From Fulvivirga sp. (GTDB lineage Bacteria; Bacteroidota; Bacteroidia; Cytophagales; Cyclobacteriaceae), in assembly GCA_028280565.1 (NCBI GenBank), contig JANQLQ010000278.1, positions 1 through 37,994 of the forward strand: a DNA stretch of 37,994 nt, in the 5' to 3' direction. Below the pieces are notes generated by a model. The model saw only the letters and a list, made by a program, of their open reading frames with translations, had not been told where the DNA came from and did not search any database. The number at the start of each line of letters is the position of its first letter. Positions within the stretch are counted from its first letter, which is position 1. The translations under genes and the position numbers were made by a program. Below are positions 25,527 to 33,249 of the stretch, piece by piece.

Positions 25527-26885
25527 GTGAAAATACTCAAGAGATCGCTGATCGTCCTAAGCGGAATAGGCCTAGTGCTTATCATTAGGTATGTGATCCA
25601 AACCCTGCCGATCGTTACGGGATATGCTGCTAAGGTGGGCTGTTCCTGCGTATTTGTAGGAGAGCGGTCCCGGGAGGACGTATTGGCAAACGAGTTAGCC
25701 CATTTTCCGCAAAGTCTCGGGGACATTCAAATCAGTTGGAACGATTCTATCGTGACCGGCTCTGTAGGAGGTTTTTTCGAACGCCAAGCGCTTTTTAGGA
25801 AAGGACTTGGCTGCACATTAGTGGCGGGCATGACGGAAGATGAGGTCAAAAAACAACAGGTACCAGCCCCACCTCCCCTCCCCTACGACCCGGACACATT
25901 ACCATGGCCAGCAGGGAATCGTATTGATCTCAAAAAACTCCAAGCTTCCGAATATAATGAAGTGAGAAGGGCGGTAGATTTAGCCTTCGAAGAAAAAGAT
26001 CCATCGAAGCCGGTAAACACCCGGGCAGTACTGGTAGTGCATAGGGGGCAAATCATAGCGGAAAAGTATGCGGAGGGCTTTTCGGCGGTAAAACCCCAGT
26101 TGGGATGGTCCATGACCAAAAGCATTACCAACGCTTTGATCGGTATACTGGTCAAAGAAGGGCAGTTAACTACTTCTGATACCGAACTCTTTCCCGAATG
26201 GTCAAACGAGGAAGATCCCCGTGCCCGCATCACACTGGATGACCTGCTAAAAATGTCCAGTGGGCTAAAGTGGCTTGAGAGCTATTATACCTTAAGCCCG
26301 GTAACCGAGATGATCTACACCCAAGCAGATATGGGCACCTTTGCCTCGTCCTTTTCCATGGAATACACCCCGGGGGAGCACTGGGAATACTCTAGCGGGA
26401 CCACCAATATACTCTCTCGCAAAATGCGTGACCTCCTAGGGGATGCTTACCATACTTTTCCTTACGAGGCCCTCTTTCATAAGATCGGCATGACAAATAC
26501 CCTGATCGAAGTAGATGCGTCAGGCGGTTTTGTAGCGTCAAGCTATGGCTGGGGTACGCCAAGGGATTGGGCCCGGTTCGGCCTTTTGTACCTCAATGAT
26601 GGGGTTTGGGAAGGAGAACGGATCCTGCCCGAAGGCTGGGTATCCTATAGCAGCGCGCCAATTCCCCAAGCTCCCAAAGGAAACTACGCCGTACAATTCT
26701 GGCACATTCCTACAGAGAAACCCCAAATCATTCCCCCGGACACCTACTTTGCCCAAGGTTTTGAAGGACAACGGGTGATCATAATTCCCTCGAAAAGCCT
26801 TGTAATTGTAAGGCTAGGACAAACCCATTTTGGAAATTTTGACTGGGAGAGCTTTATCAGCCAAGTGCTTCGGGGCTTGAACTAA
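25527..26885 (+). CDS. Membrane-anchored serine hydrolase, beta-lactamase family (6-aminohexanoate hydrolase-like)
   Basis: A 452-aa hydrolase beginning with GTG; no in-frame ATG precedes the membrane helix (about 7-24, SLIVLSGIGLVLIIRYVI). After an N-terminal extension of about 115 residues with Cys-Ser-Cys (39-41), the beta-lactamase domain has SMTK (S195, K198), YSS (Y288) and late GYGWGTPRDWARFGLLYL-type text (SSYGWGTPRDWARFG). The combination resembles 6-aminohexanoate-oligomer or EstB-type hydrolases rather than the neighbour at 24374. The substrate cannot be inferred. It lies in the same direction as the GNAT and first hydrolase genes. Confidence 0.87.
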   Translation: MKILKRSLIVLSGIGLVLIIRYVIQTLPIVTGYAAKVGCSCVFVGERSREDVLANELAHFPQSLGDIQISWNDSIVTGSVGGFFERQALFRKGLGCTLVAGMTEDEVKKQQVPAPPPLPYDPDTLPWPAGNRIDLKKLQASEYNEVRRAVDLAFEEKDPSKPVNTRAVLVVHRGQIIAEKYAEGFSAVKPQLGWSMTKSITNALIGILVKEGQLTTSDTELFPEWSNEEDPRARITLDDLLKMSSGLKWLESYYTLSPVTEMIYTQADMGTFASSFSMEYTPGEHWEYSSGTTNILSRKMRDLLGDAYHTFPYEALFHKIGMTNTLIEVDASGGFVASSYGWGTPRDWARFGLLYLNDGVWEGERILPEGWVSYSSAPIPQAPKGNYAVQFWHIPTEKPQIIPPDTYFAQGFEGQRVIIIPSKSLVIVRLGQTHFGNFDWESFISQVLRGLN

Positions 26886-26948
26886 AATAGTACTAGTTCT
26901 ACTTTACCACATTCAATTATTGGATAATCAATGATTTAACAATAAAGG

Positions 26949-27233
26949 AGCCCATTGGATATCCTCATCAAAAAAAAAACCCTTCTTTATCGTCATTCCT
27001 GCCGGCCTTGCAGGGTGAGCGATGCGCGAGAGCAGGAATCTGCTGTGTCGTTAAACGTGAACCTTTTTTTTAAGTGTGCTACGTTTTCGTTTCACGACTT
27101 CGCAGATTCCTTGTCACGCTTAGCCCAACGCACAGGCGGCAAGGAATGACGATGGTAGAAAAGTAAGGATGACATTCCTAGGTAGTGGCTTTGGATGGAT
27201 TTAGAACAGGATGTGGATCACCCATCCTTTGTA
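26949..27233. repeat. Long palindromic repeat R2, copy 2
   Basis: Matches 12433-12760. Outer hairpin arms: CGTCATTCC (26991) with GGAATGACG (27143-27151). Inner arms around AATCTGC and GCAGATT are also kept. It lacks the extra 20-25 bp CGTTGGGG arm present in copy 1, so the copies differ by an internal deletion or insertion at a hairpin arm. Confidence 0.8.
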
Positions 27234-27311
27234 ACCTGGACTCGATAACCATTTATCTCTTAGATGTTATCCAAGGTAGTTTTGGCTAGTAAGCTTGGTG
27301 TACTTTTGGTG

Positions 27312-27420
27312 CATTTGCGTCTTGGTGGCGAAGCTTCCTAGGCCACCAAGCCACTAAAGCTCAAAGAATCACTAAGGGATCTTCTTTACGATTTAATCTA
27401 GCCCTATTTTATACCCAACT
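27312..27420. repeat. Repeat R5, copy 2
   Basis: Matches 15344-15450. It sits as an extra segment between the R2 element and the block that follows R2 directly in copy 1. Confidence 0.75.
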
Positions 27421-27508
27421 CACGTTTAGTTAGTTGGCCCCAGGTTTAAAAATGCAAACCTCATTATCAAATACTTAAACCTGCAAAAGTAGTCCTAATG
27501 TTAAGTTA

Positions 27509-27690
27509 AATGTAATTGGACGGTTAGCTATTTTTCCCAATCCCGTTCACAAAGTCGGAAGTCGGCAATAAACAATCGGCAACCTTACATTTTTTTACCT
27601 ACTGCCTTTTGCCTATTGCCCACTGATCAATACCTCAAACATGGCTCATCCTGTACCCGATACGTCACCTGGAGCTTAACTTAATACTAA
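27509..27690. repeat. Dispersed repeat R3, copy 2
   Basis: Matches 29758-29969 and, inverted, 25-108. It starts with TAATTGGACGGT, includes CCAATCCCGTTC and GGCAACC, and has a 7-nt periodic TGCC-rich stretch (about 27597-27627: CTACTGCC, TTTTGCC, TATTGCC, CACTGAT). Confidence 0.8.
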
Positions 27691-27789
27691 GTACGCCTCT
27701 AAAGCCCCCCAGAAGCACCAATCTTTTTTGGCTAAACCGTTTAAGGCTATTAATATTGCCTTTTTCGATGATTAACTGCATATCCCTTG

Positions 27790-28608
27790 ATGGATGATAA
27801 ATTCGTAGAGGTAAGAAAACTAATTGCCAGCAAAAACAAAAAGCTGTCGAGGTGGCTTCCGGGCTTCCTGGTCCGGTATATTGAACACATCATTCACCAG
27901 GATGAAGTGAATGACTTTATGGCCAAGCATAAAAATGTTGATGTATTTACTTTTTGCCAGCACGTTATCAACGAATTTAATCTCAAAGTGAGTTTAAAAG
28001 GAGAAGAAAACATTCCTCAAATCCCTGGAAGTTGCATTTTTGTAGGGAATCACCCATTGGGGGGATTGGATGCCATTGCGATTATCCACTCGTTCAAAGA
28101 GGTTAGGCCTGACATAAAGTTCATTGTCAACGATCTGCTTATGAATGTAGAAATACTAAAAGATCGATTCGTAGGGGTTAATAAAGTTGGAAAAAACGCT
28201 TTGGCATCATTGCAAAAAGTAGAAAAACAATTTGCTTCTGACTCGGCCACATTTATCTTTCCGGCGGGCCTGGTAAGCCGGAAAAAAAATGGGAAGATAG
28301 AAGACCTGGAATGGAAGAAGACCTTCGTGTCAAAAGCCAAAAAATATGGTAAACCCGTGGTCCCGGTGCATATCAATGGTAGGTTGACAGATCGTTTTTA
28401 CAGGTTAGCCAATGTAAGGAAGATGCTGGGCATCAAATTGAACATTGAAATGTTTTTCTTAGTAGACGAGTTATACAAGCAAAAGAATGCAACGATTGAC
28501 ATAGTAGTTGGTGATCCGGTGAAACCGGGGGTGTTTACCACCGATAAGTCAGATAGAGAATGGGCACAATGGATGAAAAAGAAAGTTTACGGATTAAAAA
28601 AGGCCTGA
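27790..28608 (+). CDS. PlsC-like O-acyltransferase (GlsA-like, aminolipid synthesis)
   Basis: A 272-aa 1-acylglycerol-3-phosphate acyltransferase-fold protein, likely the O-acyltransferase that adds the second fatty acid to N-acyl amino acids (glycine or ornithine lipids). The ATG at 27790 is preferred over a TTG one codon before. The catalytic motif is NHPLGGLD with H88 and D94: five residues between them instead of four in standard PlsC. FPAGLVSRKKNGK (about 157-169) is the second conserved block and KKYGKPVVPVHINGR the third. It overlaps the downstream N-acyltransferase gene by about 49 bp, which supports a coupled function. Assignment to the GlsA/GlsB pathway of Bacteroidota rests on family recall. 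Confidence 0.8.
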   Translation: MDDKFVEVRKLIASKNKKLSRWLPGFLVRYIEHIIHQDEVNDFMAKHKNVDVFTFCQHVINEFNLKVSLKGEENIPQIPGSCIFVGNHPLGGLDAIAIIHSFKEVRPDIKFIVNDLLMNVEILKDRFVGVNKVGKNALASLQKVEKQFASDSATFIFPAGLVSRKKNGKIEDLEWKKTFVSKAKKYGKPVVPVHINGRLTDRFYRLANVRKMLGIKLNIEMFFLVDELYKQKNATIDIVVGDPVKPGVFTTDKSDREWAQWMKKKVYGLKKA

Positions 28609-29555
28609 AGGCCAAAAGTAAGAATATAAAGGGACAGCAACCTATCATACCCAAAGTTGAGCGTACACTGGTTGAAGATGAGCTGACGGTAGATCGATTT
28701 GTTAGGGATACCAACAAAGGAAATAATAAGATCTACATCATAAATCATCATAATGCGCCAAACACTATGCAGGAGATCGGCAGGCTCAGGGAAGTTTCCT
28801 TCCGTCATGCGGGAGGCGGAACCGGCCTGGCAACAGACATCGACGAGTTGGATACGTGCGAACGCTGTTATGAACAATTGATCGTCTATAACCCGGTGGA
28901 TCGCGAGATCATTGGCGGGTACCGATTTATTACCGGGAAACGTGCATTCAATGAAAAAACAGGAGAATTTGGACTCTCTACTGCCCACTATTTTGATTTT
29001 TCCGATAAACTAAAAAAAGAATACCTGCCTTATGCCATTGAACTAGGACGGTCGTGGGTACAACCGAATTACCAGCCTGCTAACAACCCTCGCAAAGGTG
29101 TTTTCGCCTTAATGAATATTTGGGATGGCCTGGGCACCTTGGTATTAAACTACCCTGAAACCAAATATTTTTTCGGGAAAATTACGATGTACAACAATTA
29201 CAATAAAGAAGCGCGTGACATTTTACTCTCCTTCATGGCCCATTACTTCCCCCACCGGCCTGACCTTTGCCAACCCAAACCCCACCTCTTTTCCGGGTTC
29301 GATAATACCTTATTCACAAAACACTTTGGGGAAAACACACCTTACTCCAAAGGCTTCAAACTGCTGCATAAACTTTTGAAAGAACGTGGCGAATGGATAC
29401 CCCCGCTGATCAACATCTATATGAATCTATCCTCTACCATGGTCACATTCGGTACAGCCCGGAATCAAGATTTCGGCGACGTAGAAGAAACAGGACTACT
29501 AGTGACCATAGCAGACATCCACCAAGAAATAAAAGATCGTCATATCTCGTATTAA
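28560..29555 (+). CDS. GNAT-fold N-acyltransferase (GlsB/OlsB-like)
   Basis: A 331-aa protein of the hemolysin/PlsC-associated acyl-ACP N-acyltransferase group, expected to transfer a fatty acid from acyl-ACP to the amino group of glycine or ornithine, the first step of aminolipid synthesis. Recognisable stretches: IGRLREVSFRHAGGGTG, DELDTCERCYEQLIVYNPVD, EIIGGYRFITGKRAF, LPYAIELGRSWVQPNYQP and the later GLGTLVLNYPETKYFFGKIT. There is no signal peptide. Two starts are possible, 28560 and 28569; both lie inside the preceding gene. The pair probably forms one operon. Just after the stop is TAAAAT, C8, ATTTTA (29558-29577), a small hairpin with an all-C loop. Confidence 0.82.
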   Translation: MGTMDEKESLRIKKGLKAKSKNIKGQQPIIPKVERTLVEDELTVDRFVRDTNKGNNKIYIINHHNAPNTMQEIGRLREVSFRHAGGGTGLATDIDELDTCERCYEQLIVYNPVDREIIGGYRFITGKRAFNEKTGEFGLSTAHYFDFSDKLKKEYLPYAIELGRSWVQPNYQPANNPRKGVFALMNIWDGLGTLVLNYPETKYFFGKITMYNNYNKEARDILLSFMAHYFPHRPDLCQPKPHLFSGFDNTLFTKHFGENTPYSKGFKLLHKLLKERGEWIPPLINIYMNLSSTMVTFGTARNQDFGDVEETGLLVTIADIHQEIKDRHISY

Positions 29556-29656
29556 TATAAAATCCCCCCCCATTTTAACAGGCGCCGAAATAACCCCCGG
29601 CCCAATTAGCAGGGCTTACCAAATCAACTTGCACAAGTTTGCAACTGCGCAACTGG

Positions 29657-29706
29657 CGCGGGTTTTCCAAACCCGTGCCTACCCATGTACAGGTTCTCTG
29701 AACCTG
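29657..29706. repeat. Pair of palindromes, inverted copy of 9935-9983
   Basis: CGGGTTT-TCC-AAACCCG (29659-29675) and CAGGTTC-TCT-GAACCTG (29690-29706). Order and strand are reversed relative to 9935-9983, and the 14-nt spacer is of similar length. Confidence 0.85.
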
Positions 29707-29757
29707 CTAGGCAGAACGAACACCTTCTCAAACCATTCCACCCACAAAAACCTCCTA

Positions 29758-29969
29758 CCACTAAGTGAAGTATAATTGGACGGTCAGCTATTTTTTCCAA
29801 TCCCGTTCTTAAAGTCAGCAGTTGACAAAGGGCAATCGGCAACCCTATATTTTTTTGCCTACTGCCCTTTTGCCGATTGCCCACTGATCGAGAACCTTCC
29901 AATACCTCAAACCTACTCATCCTGCACCCGGTACGTCATTTGAGCTTTAACTTAACACTACCTGCAACC
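29758..29969. repeat. Dispersed repeat R3, copy 3
   Basis: Matches 27509-27690 along its length, from TATAATTGGACGGT to AGCTTTAACTTAACACTA. It carries an extra GAGAACCTTCC segment near 29889 that copy 2 lacks. Confidence 0.8.
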
Positions 29970-30256
29970 TAAAAAGAAGATGACAGTTCCCCCACAGGCT
30001 CAGGATCACTCCATGTACCTAACAATACACCCCCAGCCCCCACCTCCTCCTACCTTTACTCCCAGTAAACCAAAAAACGCTTTCACCCATCCCGTATGAC
30101 CCCGGGATACGACGCTTTCATTTACTTTATGAATGCCCTAACGGATTTTAAGCAACGGCTTAAAGCAGCAGTAGAAGTTAAAGAGAAAGTGGTTTAATTG
30201 AAACGTACCCAATCGTGTTCTCCAAGATCATAGTACCTTAACCTAAAACGCGGCGA

Positions 30257-31249
30257 TCATATCTCTACGACCAATTTACCCAGTTTCGTACTTAAAGCAA
30301 TATCATCAAAAGCAGAAACGATCTCACCAAAAGGGCGCACCGAATCCACGAGAGGTTCGATCTTATGTTGGGTCATAAAAGCAAGCATATCCTCGAACTC
30401 CCGGTCGCTGCCCATGGTAGAGCCTTGCAGGGTGATTTGATTCCAGAACATCCGGTAGAGGTCCAATGACTTCGGCAGCCCATTTGTAGCCCCGAAGAAA
30501 ACGATCCGCCCGGCGGGCCGCATGATCTTGATGAAGTTATTGATTTGGTCCCCGCCGGCGCTATCGATCACCACGTCGAAACCTCCTTTGGTTTGCCAAA
30601 GGTTTTTGTGCCAAGCGGGTTCGTTATAGTTAAATCCACCGGCAGCGCCGAGCGCTATCGCCTTATCGATCTTTTCCTGGCTGCTGGAGGTGATAAAAAC
30701 ATTTGCGCCGGCCGCCAGGGCAAATTGAAAAGCAAACTGCGCTACACCTCCACCAAAACCGGAGATGAGCACATTGACCCCCTTGGAAATTTTTCCATGA
30801 TGAAAGCACGCACGGTATGCCGTAAGGCCTGCCAAAGGGATCGCAGCGGCCTTGGTAGTATCCAGGTGCGCAGGCACCGGTTGCACCCGATCCACATCTA
30901 CTGCCAAGTATTCTGCCATAGTGCCATTCGTGGGCATTCCTAAGATGGAATATTCCCTGGATTGCACCTGGTCATCGTCGCCCCAATTCAAATTAGGATT
31001 TACAATCACATGCCGCCCCATCCATCCGGGATCCACCTCTTTCCCTATTTCTATGATCTCCCCTACTCCATCAGAGCCCAAGACCGTCCCTAGCTGGATG
31101 TTCGGGTATTTTCCTTCTCGAATGAATTGATCACGCTTATTGAGCGCCACGGCTTTCATTTTTATTAAGACCTGATCTTGGGTAATACCGGGATTTGAGA
31201 CCTCGGAAATCTCGATCTTACCGGGCTGGGTGAGTACTAGTGCTTTCAT
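30257..31249 (-). CDS. MDR-family zinc-less oxidoreductase (quinone reductase-like)
   Basis: An NAD(P)H-dependent medium-chain dehydrogenase/reductase, 330 aa from ATG 31249 (MKALVLTQPGKIEISEV). An upstream start at 31267 adds six residues and is less likely. The N-terminal GroES-like domain has VLGSDGVGEIIEIGKEVDPG. The Rossmann motif is VLISGFGGGVAQFAFQFALA (about 157-176). The structural-zinc loop, which in alcohol dehydrogenases holds four cysteines, is replaced here by a stretch without them (VNPNLNWGDDDQVQS), so this should be a zinc-free reductase. The substrate is unknown. It lies 100 bp downstream of dnaB on the same strand; a shared transcript is possible but function is unrelated. 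Confidence 0.88.
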   Translation of the reverse strand: MKALVLTQPGKIEISEVSNPGITQDQVLIKMKAVALNKRDQFIREGKYPNIQLGTVLGSDGVGEIIEIGKEVDPGWMGRHVIVNPNLNWGDDDQVQSREYSILGMPTNGTMAEYLAVDVDRVQPVPAHLDTTKAAAIPLAGLTAYRACFHHGKISKGVNVLISGFGGGVAQFAFQFALAAGANVFITSSSQEKIDKAIALGAAGGFNYNEPAWHKNLWQTKGGFDVVIDSAGGDQINNFIKIMRPAGRIVFFGATNGLPKSLDLYRMFWNQITLQGSTMGSDREFEDMLAFMTQHKIEPLVDSVRPFGEIVSAFDDIALSTKLGKLVVEI

Positions 31250-31349
31250 GAGTGGGAAGTTAAACAATTAACAATACATCCCACCCGGGCGAACCCAGAT
31301 TTGTCAGGAAAGACTAAAACATACCCCGTTACTTACGCCCGGGCAGGTT

Positions 31350-32936
31350 CTAAAAAGGTGCGTCTTCGTCATCATCGCCGGGCGGTGAATGTCCAAAACC
31401 CGGGGAAGGCGGCAGGTCATCATCCAACGCCGATCCGTCATTAAGCTTACTGCCCACCGTTATGGTCCCGGAATCACCAAACTCTGGGGGAATACCGCCA
31501 CCGGAAGGGAATTCGCTAGAAAATCCCGGGGTATCCAGGTCGGAAAATTTGGTAAACTTACCGATGAATTTCAACGGAACATTTTCCAGTGACCCGTTTC
31601 TATGCTTCGCGATGATCACTTCACCCACACCTTGGGTAGGCATGCCGCTTTCATCTTCCGTGATCCCGTAATACTCTGGCCGGTAAAGGAACATCACCAT
31701 ATCCGCATCTTGTTCGATGGAACCTGACTCCCTCAAGTCCGAAAGCTGTGGCCGTTTGTCACCTCCACGGGTTTCTACCGCACGGCTCAACTGGGAGAGG
31801 GCGATCACCGGCACTTCTAACTCTTTCGCTATTCCTTTGAGCGCCCTCGAGATCGAAGCAATTTCCTGTTCACGATTTCCCCCTCCTTTAGAGGAATCTC
31901 CCGTCATTAACTGCAAGTAGTCAATGACGATGAGCTGTACATTATGTTGTGCTTTTAACCTCCTGCATTTGGCCCGCAGCTCCAAAATGGTCAATGCCGG
32001 GGTATCGTCGATAAAAATAGGAGCATTACTCAGCCTGTTCGTTTTGTGGATAAGCTGTTGCCACTCGTACTCGGCGAGGTTACCTTTTTTAATTTTTTCA
32101 CTCTCCAGCTCTGCCTCGGCAGAAATTAGCCGGTTGACCAACTGTACGGACGACATCTCCAACGAGAAAATAGCTACGGCATGGTTAAAGTCCACTGCCG
32201 CATTACGAAGAGCAGACACTACAAAAGCCGTTTTACCCATACCGGGCCGCGCGGCTATGATCACCAAGTCTGATTTTTGCCAGCCAGAGGTCACGCGGTC
32301 TAACGCTGTGAAGCCACTGGCAATGCCCGTGAGTCCATCCTTATGGTTTTTGCGCTCCTCGAGTTCGTGGATCGCTTGTGCCATCAAGGACCGCATGTTA
32401 TCATAATTCTTACGGATGTTCGCTTCCGATATTTCGAAAAGAGATGACTCCGTCTTGTCTAAAAGCTGGAACACGTCCGTGGTATCCTCGTAGGCATCCT
32501 GCTGGATCTCTGAAGCTACCCGGATGAGCTCACGCTTAATGGCCATTTCCGTAACAATACGCGCATGGTACTCAACGTTAGCCGCTGAACTCACCTTAGA
32601 AGTAAGCTCGGCAATGTAGTAAGCGCCCCCGGCAAACTCGAGGGTGCCATTTTTGCGCAGTTGGTTAGCCACGGTACGCATATCTACAGGCTCCGAGTTA
32701 TTAAATAACTCCACTATCGCCCTGTAGATCTCTTGATGCGGATCTTTATAAAAGCTTTCGGGTTTTAATATGTCGATGACTGTGGATAAAGCGTCTTTTT
32801 CCAACATTAATGCACCCAACACCGACTCTTCCAAATCAATCGCCTGGGGAGGCAATTTTCCCAGTCCTTCACTCACATCCTTACTCAATCTACTCGACTT
32901 ATGCCCTACTCTAAGTGATGAAGATTTGTTTTCCAT
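31350..32936 (-). CDS. dnaB: Replicative DNA helicase DnaB
   Basis: The hexameric helicase that unwinds DNA at the replication fork. 528 aa. N-terminal helical domain about 30-135 (PPQAIDLEESVLGALMLEKD), linker about 140-200, RecA-like ATPase domain from about 205. Walker A ARPGMGKT (229-236), catalytic SLEMSS (E260), Walker B LIVIDYLQLM (about 335-344), the arginine-finger-type end DLRESGSIEQDADMVMFLYR. The C-terminal tail of about 70 residues is low in complexity and ends GDDDEDAPF, which looks like the acidic tip of single-strand DNA-binding protein. No intein is present. Upstream, the divergent region to the Mpl-type gene contains DnaA-box-like sites. Confidence 0.96.
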   Translation of the reverse strand: MENKSSSLRVGHKSSRLSKDVSEGLGKLPPQAIDLEESVLGALMLEKDALSTVIDILKPESFYKDPHQEIYRAIVELFNNSEPVDMRTVANQLRKNGTLEFAGGAYYIAELTSKVSSAANVEYHARIVTEMAIKRELIRVASEIQQDAYEDTTDVFQLLDKTESSLFEISEANIRKNYDNMRSLMAQAIHELEERKNHKDGLTGIASGFTALDRVTSGWQKSDLVIIAARPGMGKTAFVVSALRNAAVDFNHAVAIFSLEMSSVQLVNRLISAEAELESEKIKKGNLAEYEWQQLIHKTNRLSNAPIFIDDTPALTILELRAKCRRLKAQHNVQLIVIDYLQLMTGDSSKGGGNREQEIASISRALKGIAKELEVPVIALSQLSRAVETRGGDKRPQLSDLRESGSIEQDADMVMFLYRPEYYGITEDESGMPTQGVGEVIIAKHRNGSLENVPLKFIGKFTKFSDLDTPGFSSEFPSGGGIPPEFGDSGTITVGSKLNDGSALDDDLPPSPGFGHSPPGDDDEDAPF

Positions 32937-33249
32937 TTACTCGCTAACTGGTTGTATTATCCGTTTGATTTTCAAACCTAAAAAGAAAAAAGTGCACTTG
33001 GAAATCCGGTGTAAACAAGCATGTTGCGACCAATGTTTACAGAAAATATTCCTACTGGAATCCATGGTAAAAAAATTAGGTCACCTCCCATATTTGTCCA
33101 CATGCGCGTGATTTACCGTGTTATCCAATTGTGGAAAAGTTTTGGATCCACCCACAAAAAATCTAGTTATCCACAAAGATGCCAACATTAATGTTCTAAA
33201 TAAAATTTTATGTTTTTTATAGTATTTTTGGCGCTCAAGCTAAACATTT
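32937..33249. promoter_or_regulatory. Divergent region with DnaA-box-like sites and AT-rich tract
   Basis: It lies between dnaB (minus) and the ligase gene (plus). It holds TTATCCACA (33167-33175, perfect DnaA box), TTTTCCACA on the minus strand (33130-33138, fits TTWTNCACA), and weaker TTGTCCACA (33094-33102) and TTATCCAAT (33121-33129). Right beside them 33187-33229 has only four G/C in 43 bases. TATTTTTG (33223-33230) fits TAnnTTTG and may be the ligase promoter, with a leader of about 15 nt. This could be a chromosomal origin or a DnaA-controlled dnaB promoter; see findings. Confidence 0.55.

Larger units (their letters stand above)
26886..27789. other. Gene-free stretch composed of three repeat families
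   Basis: No gene. In order: repeat R2 copy 2 (26949-27233), repeat R5 copy 2 (27312-27420), a 60-bp block similar to 12779-12840, repeat R3 (27509-27690), then the promoter region of the acyltransferase pair. TTTTG (27726-27730), 20 nt and TAATATTG (27751-27758) are a possible promoter with one mismatch to TAnnTTTG. Confidence 0.65.
29556..30256. other. Gene-free stretch with palindromes and repeat R3
   Basis: No credible gene. It holds the C8 tract and hairpin (29558-29577), the inverted palindrome pair (29657-29706), and repeat R3 copy 3 (29758-29969). The remaining 29970-30256 has no recognisable feature; it may include the 3' end region of the minus-strand oxidoreductase transcript. Confidence 0.6.

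Noticed and set aside
24374-26885. Antibiotic-resistance beta-lactamases
   Set aside because: The fold is shared by many peptidases and esterases, and the HFGG motif and membrane extension do not point to a resistance enzyme.
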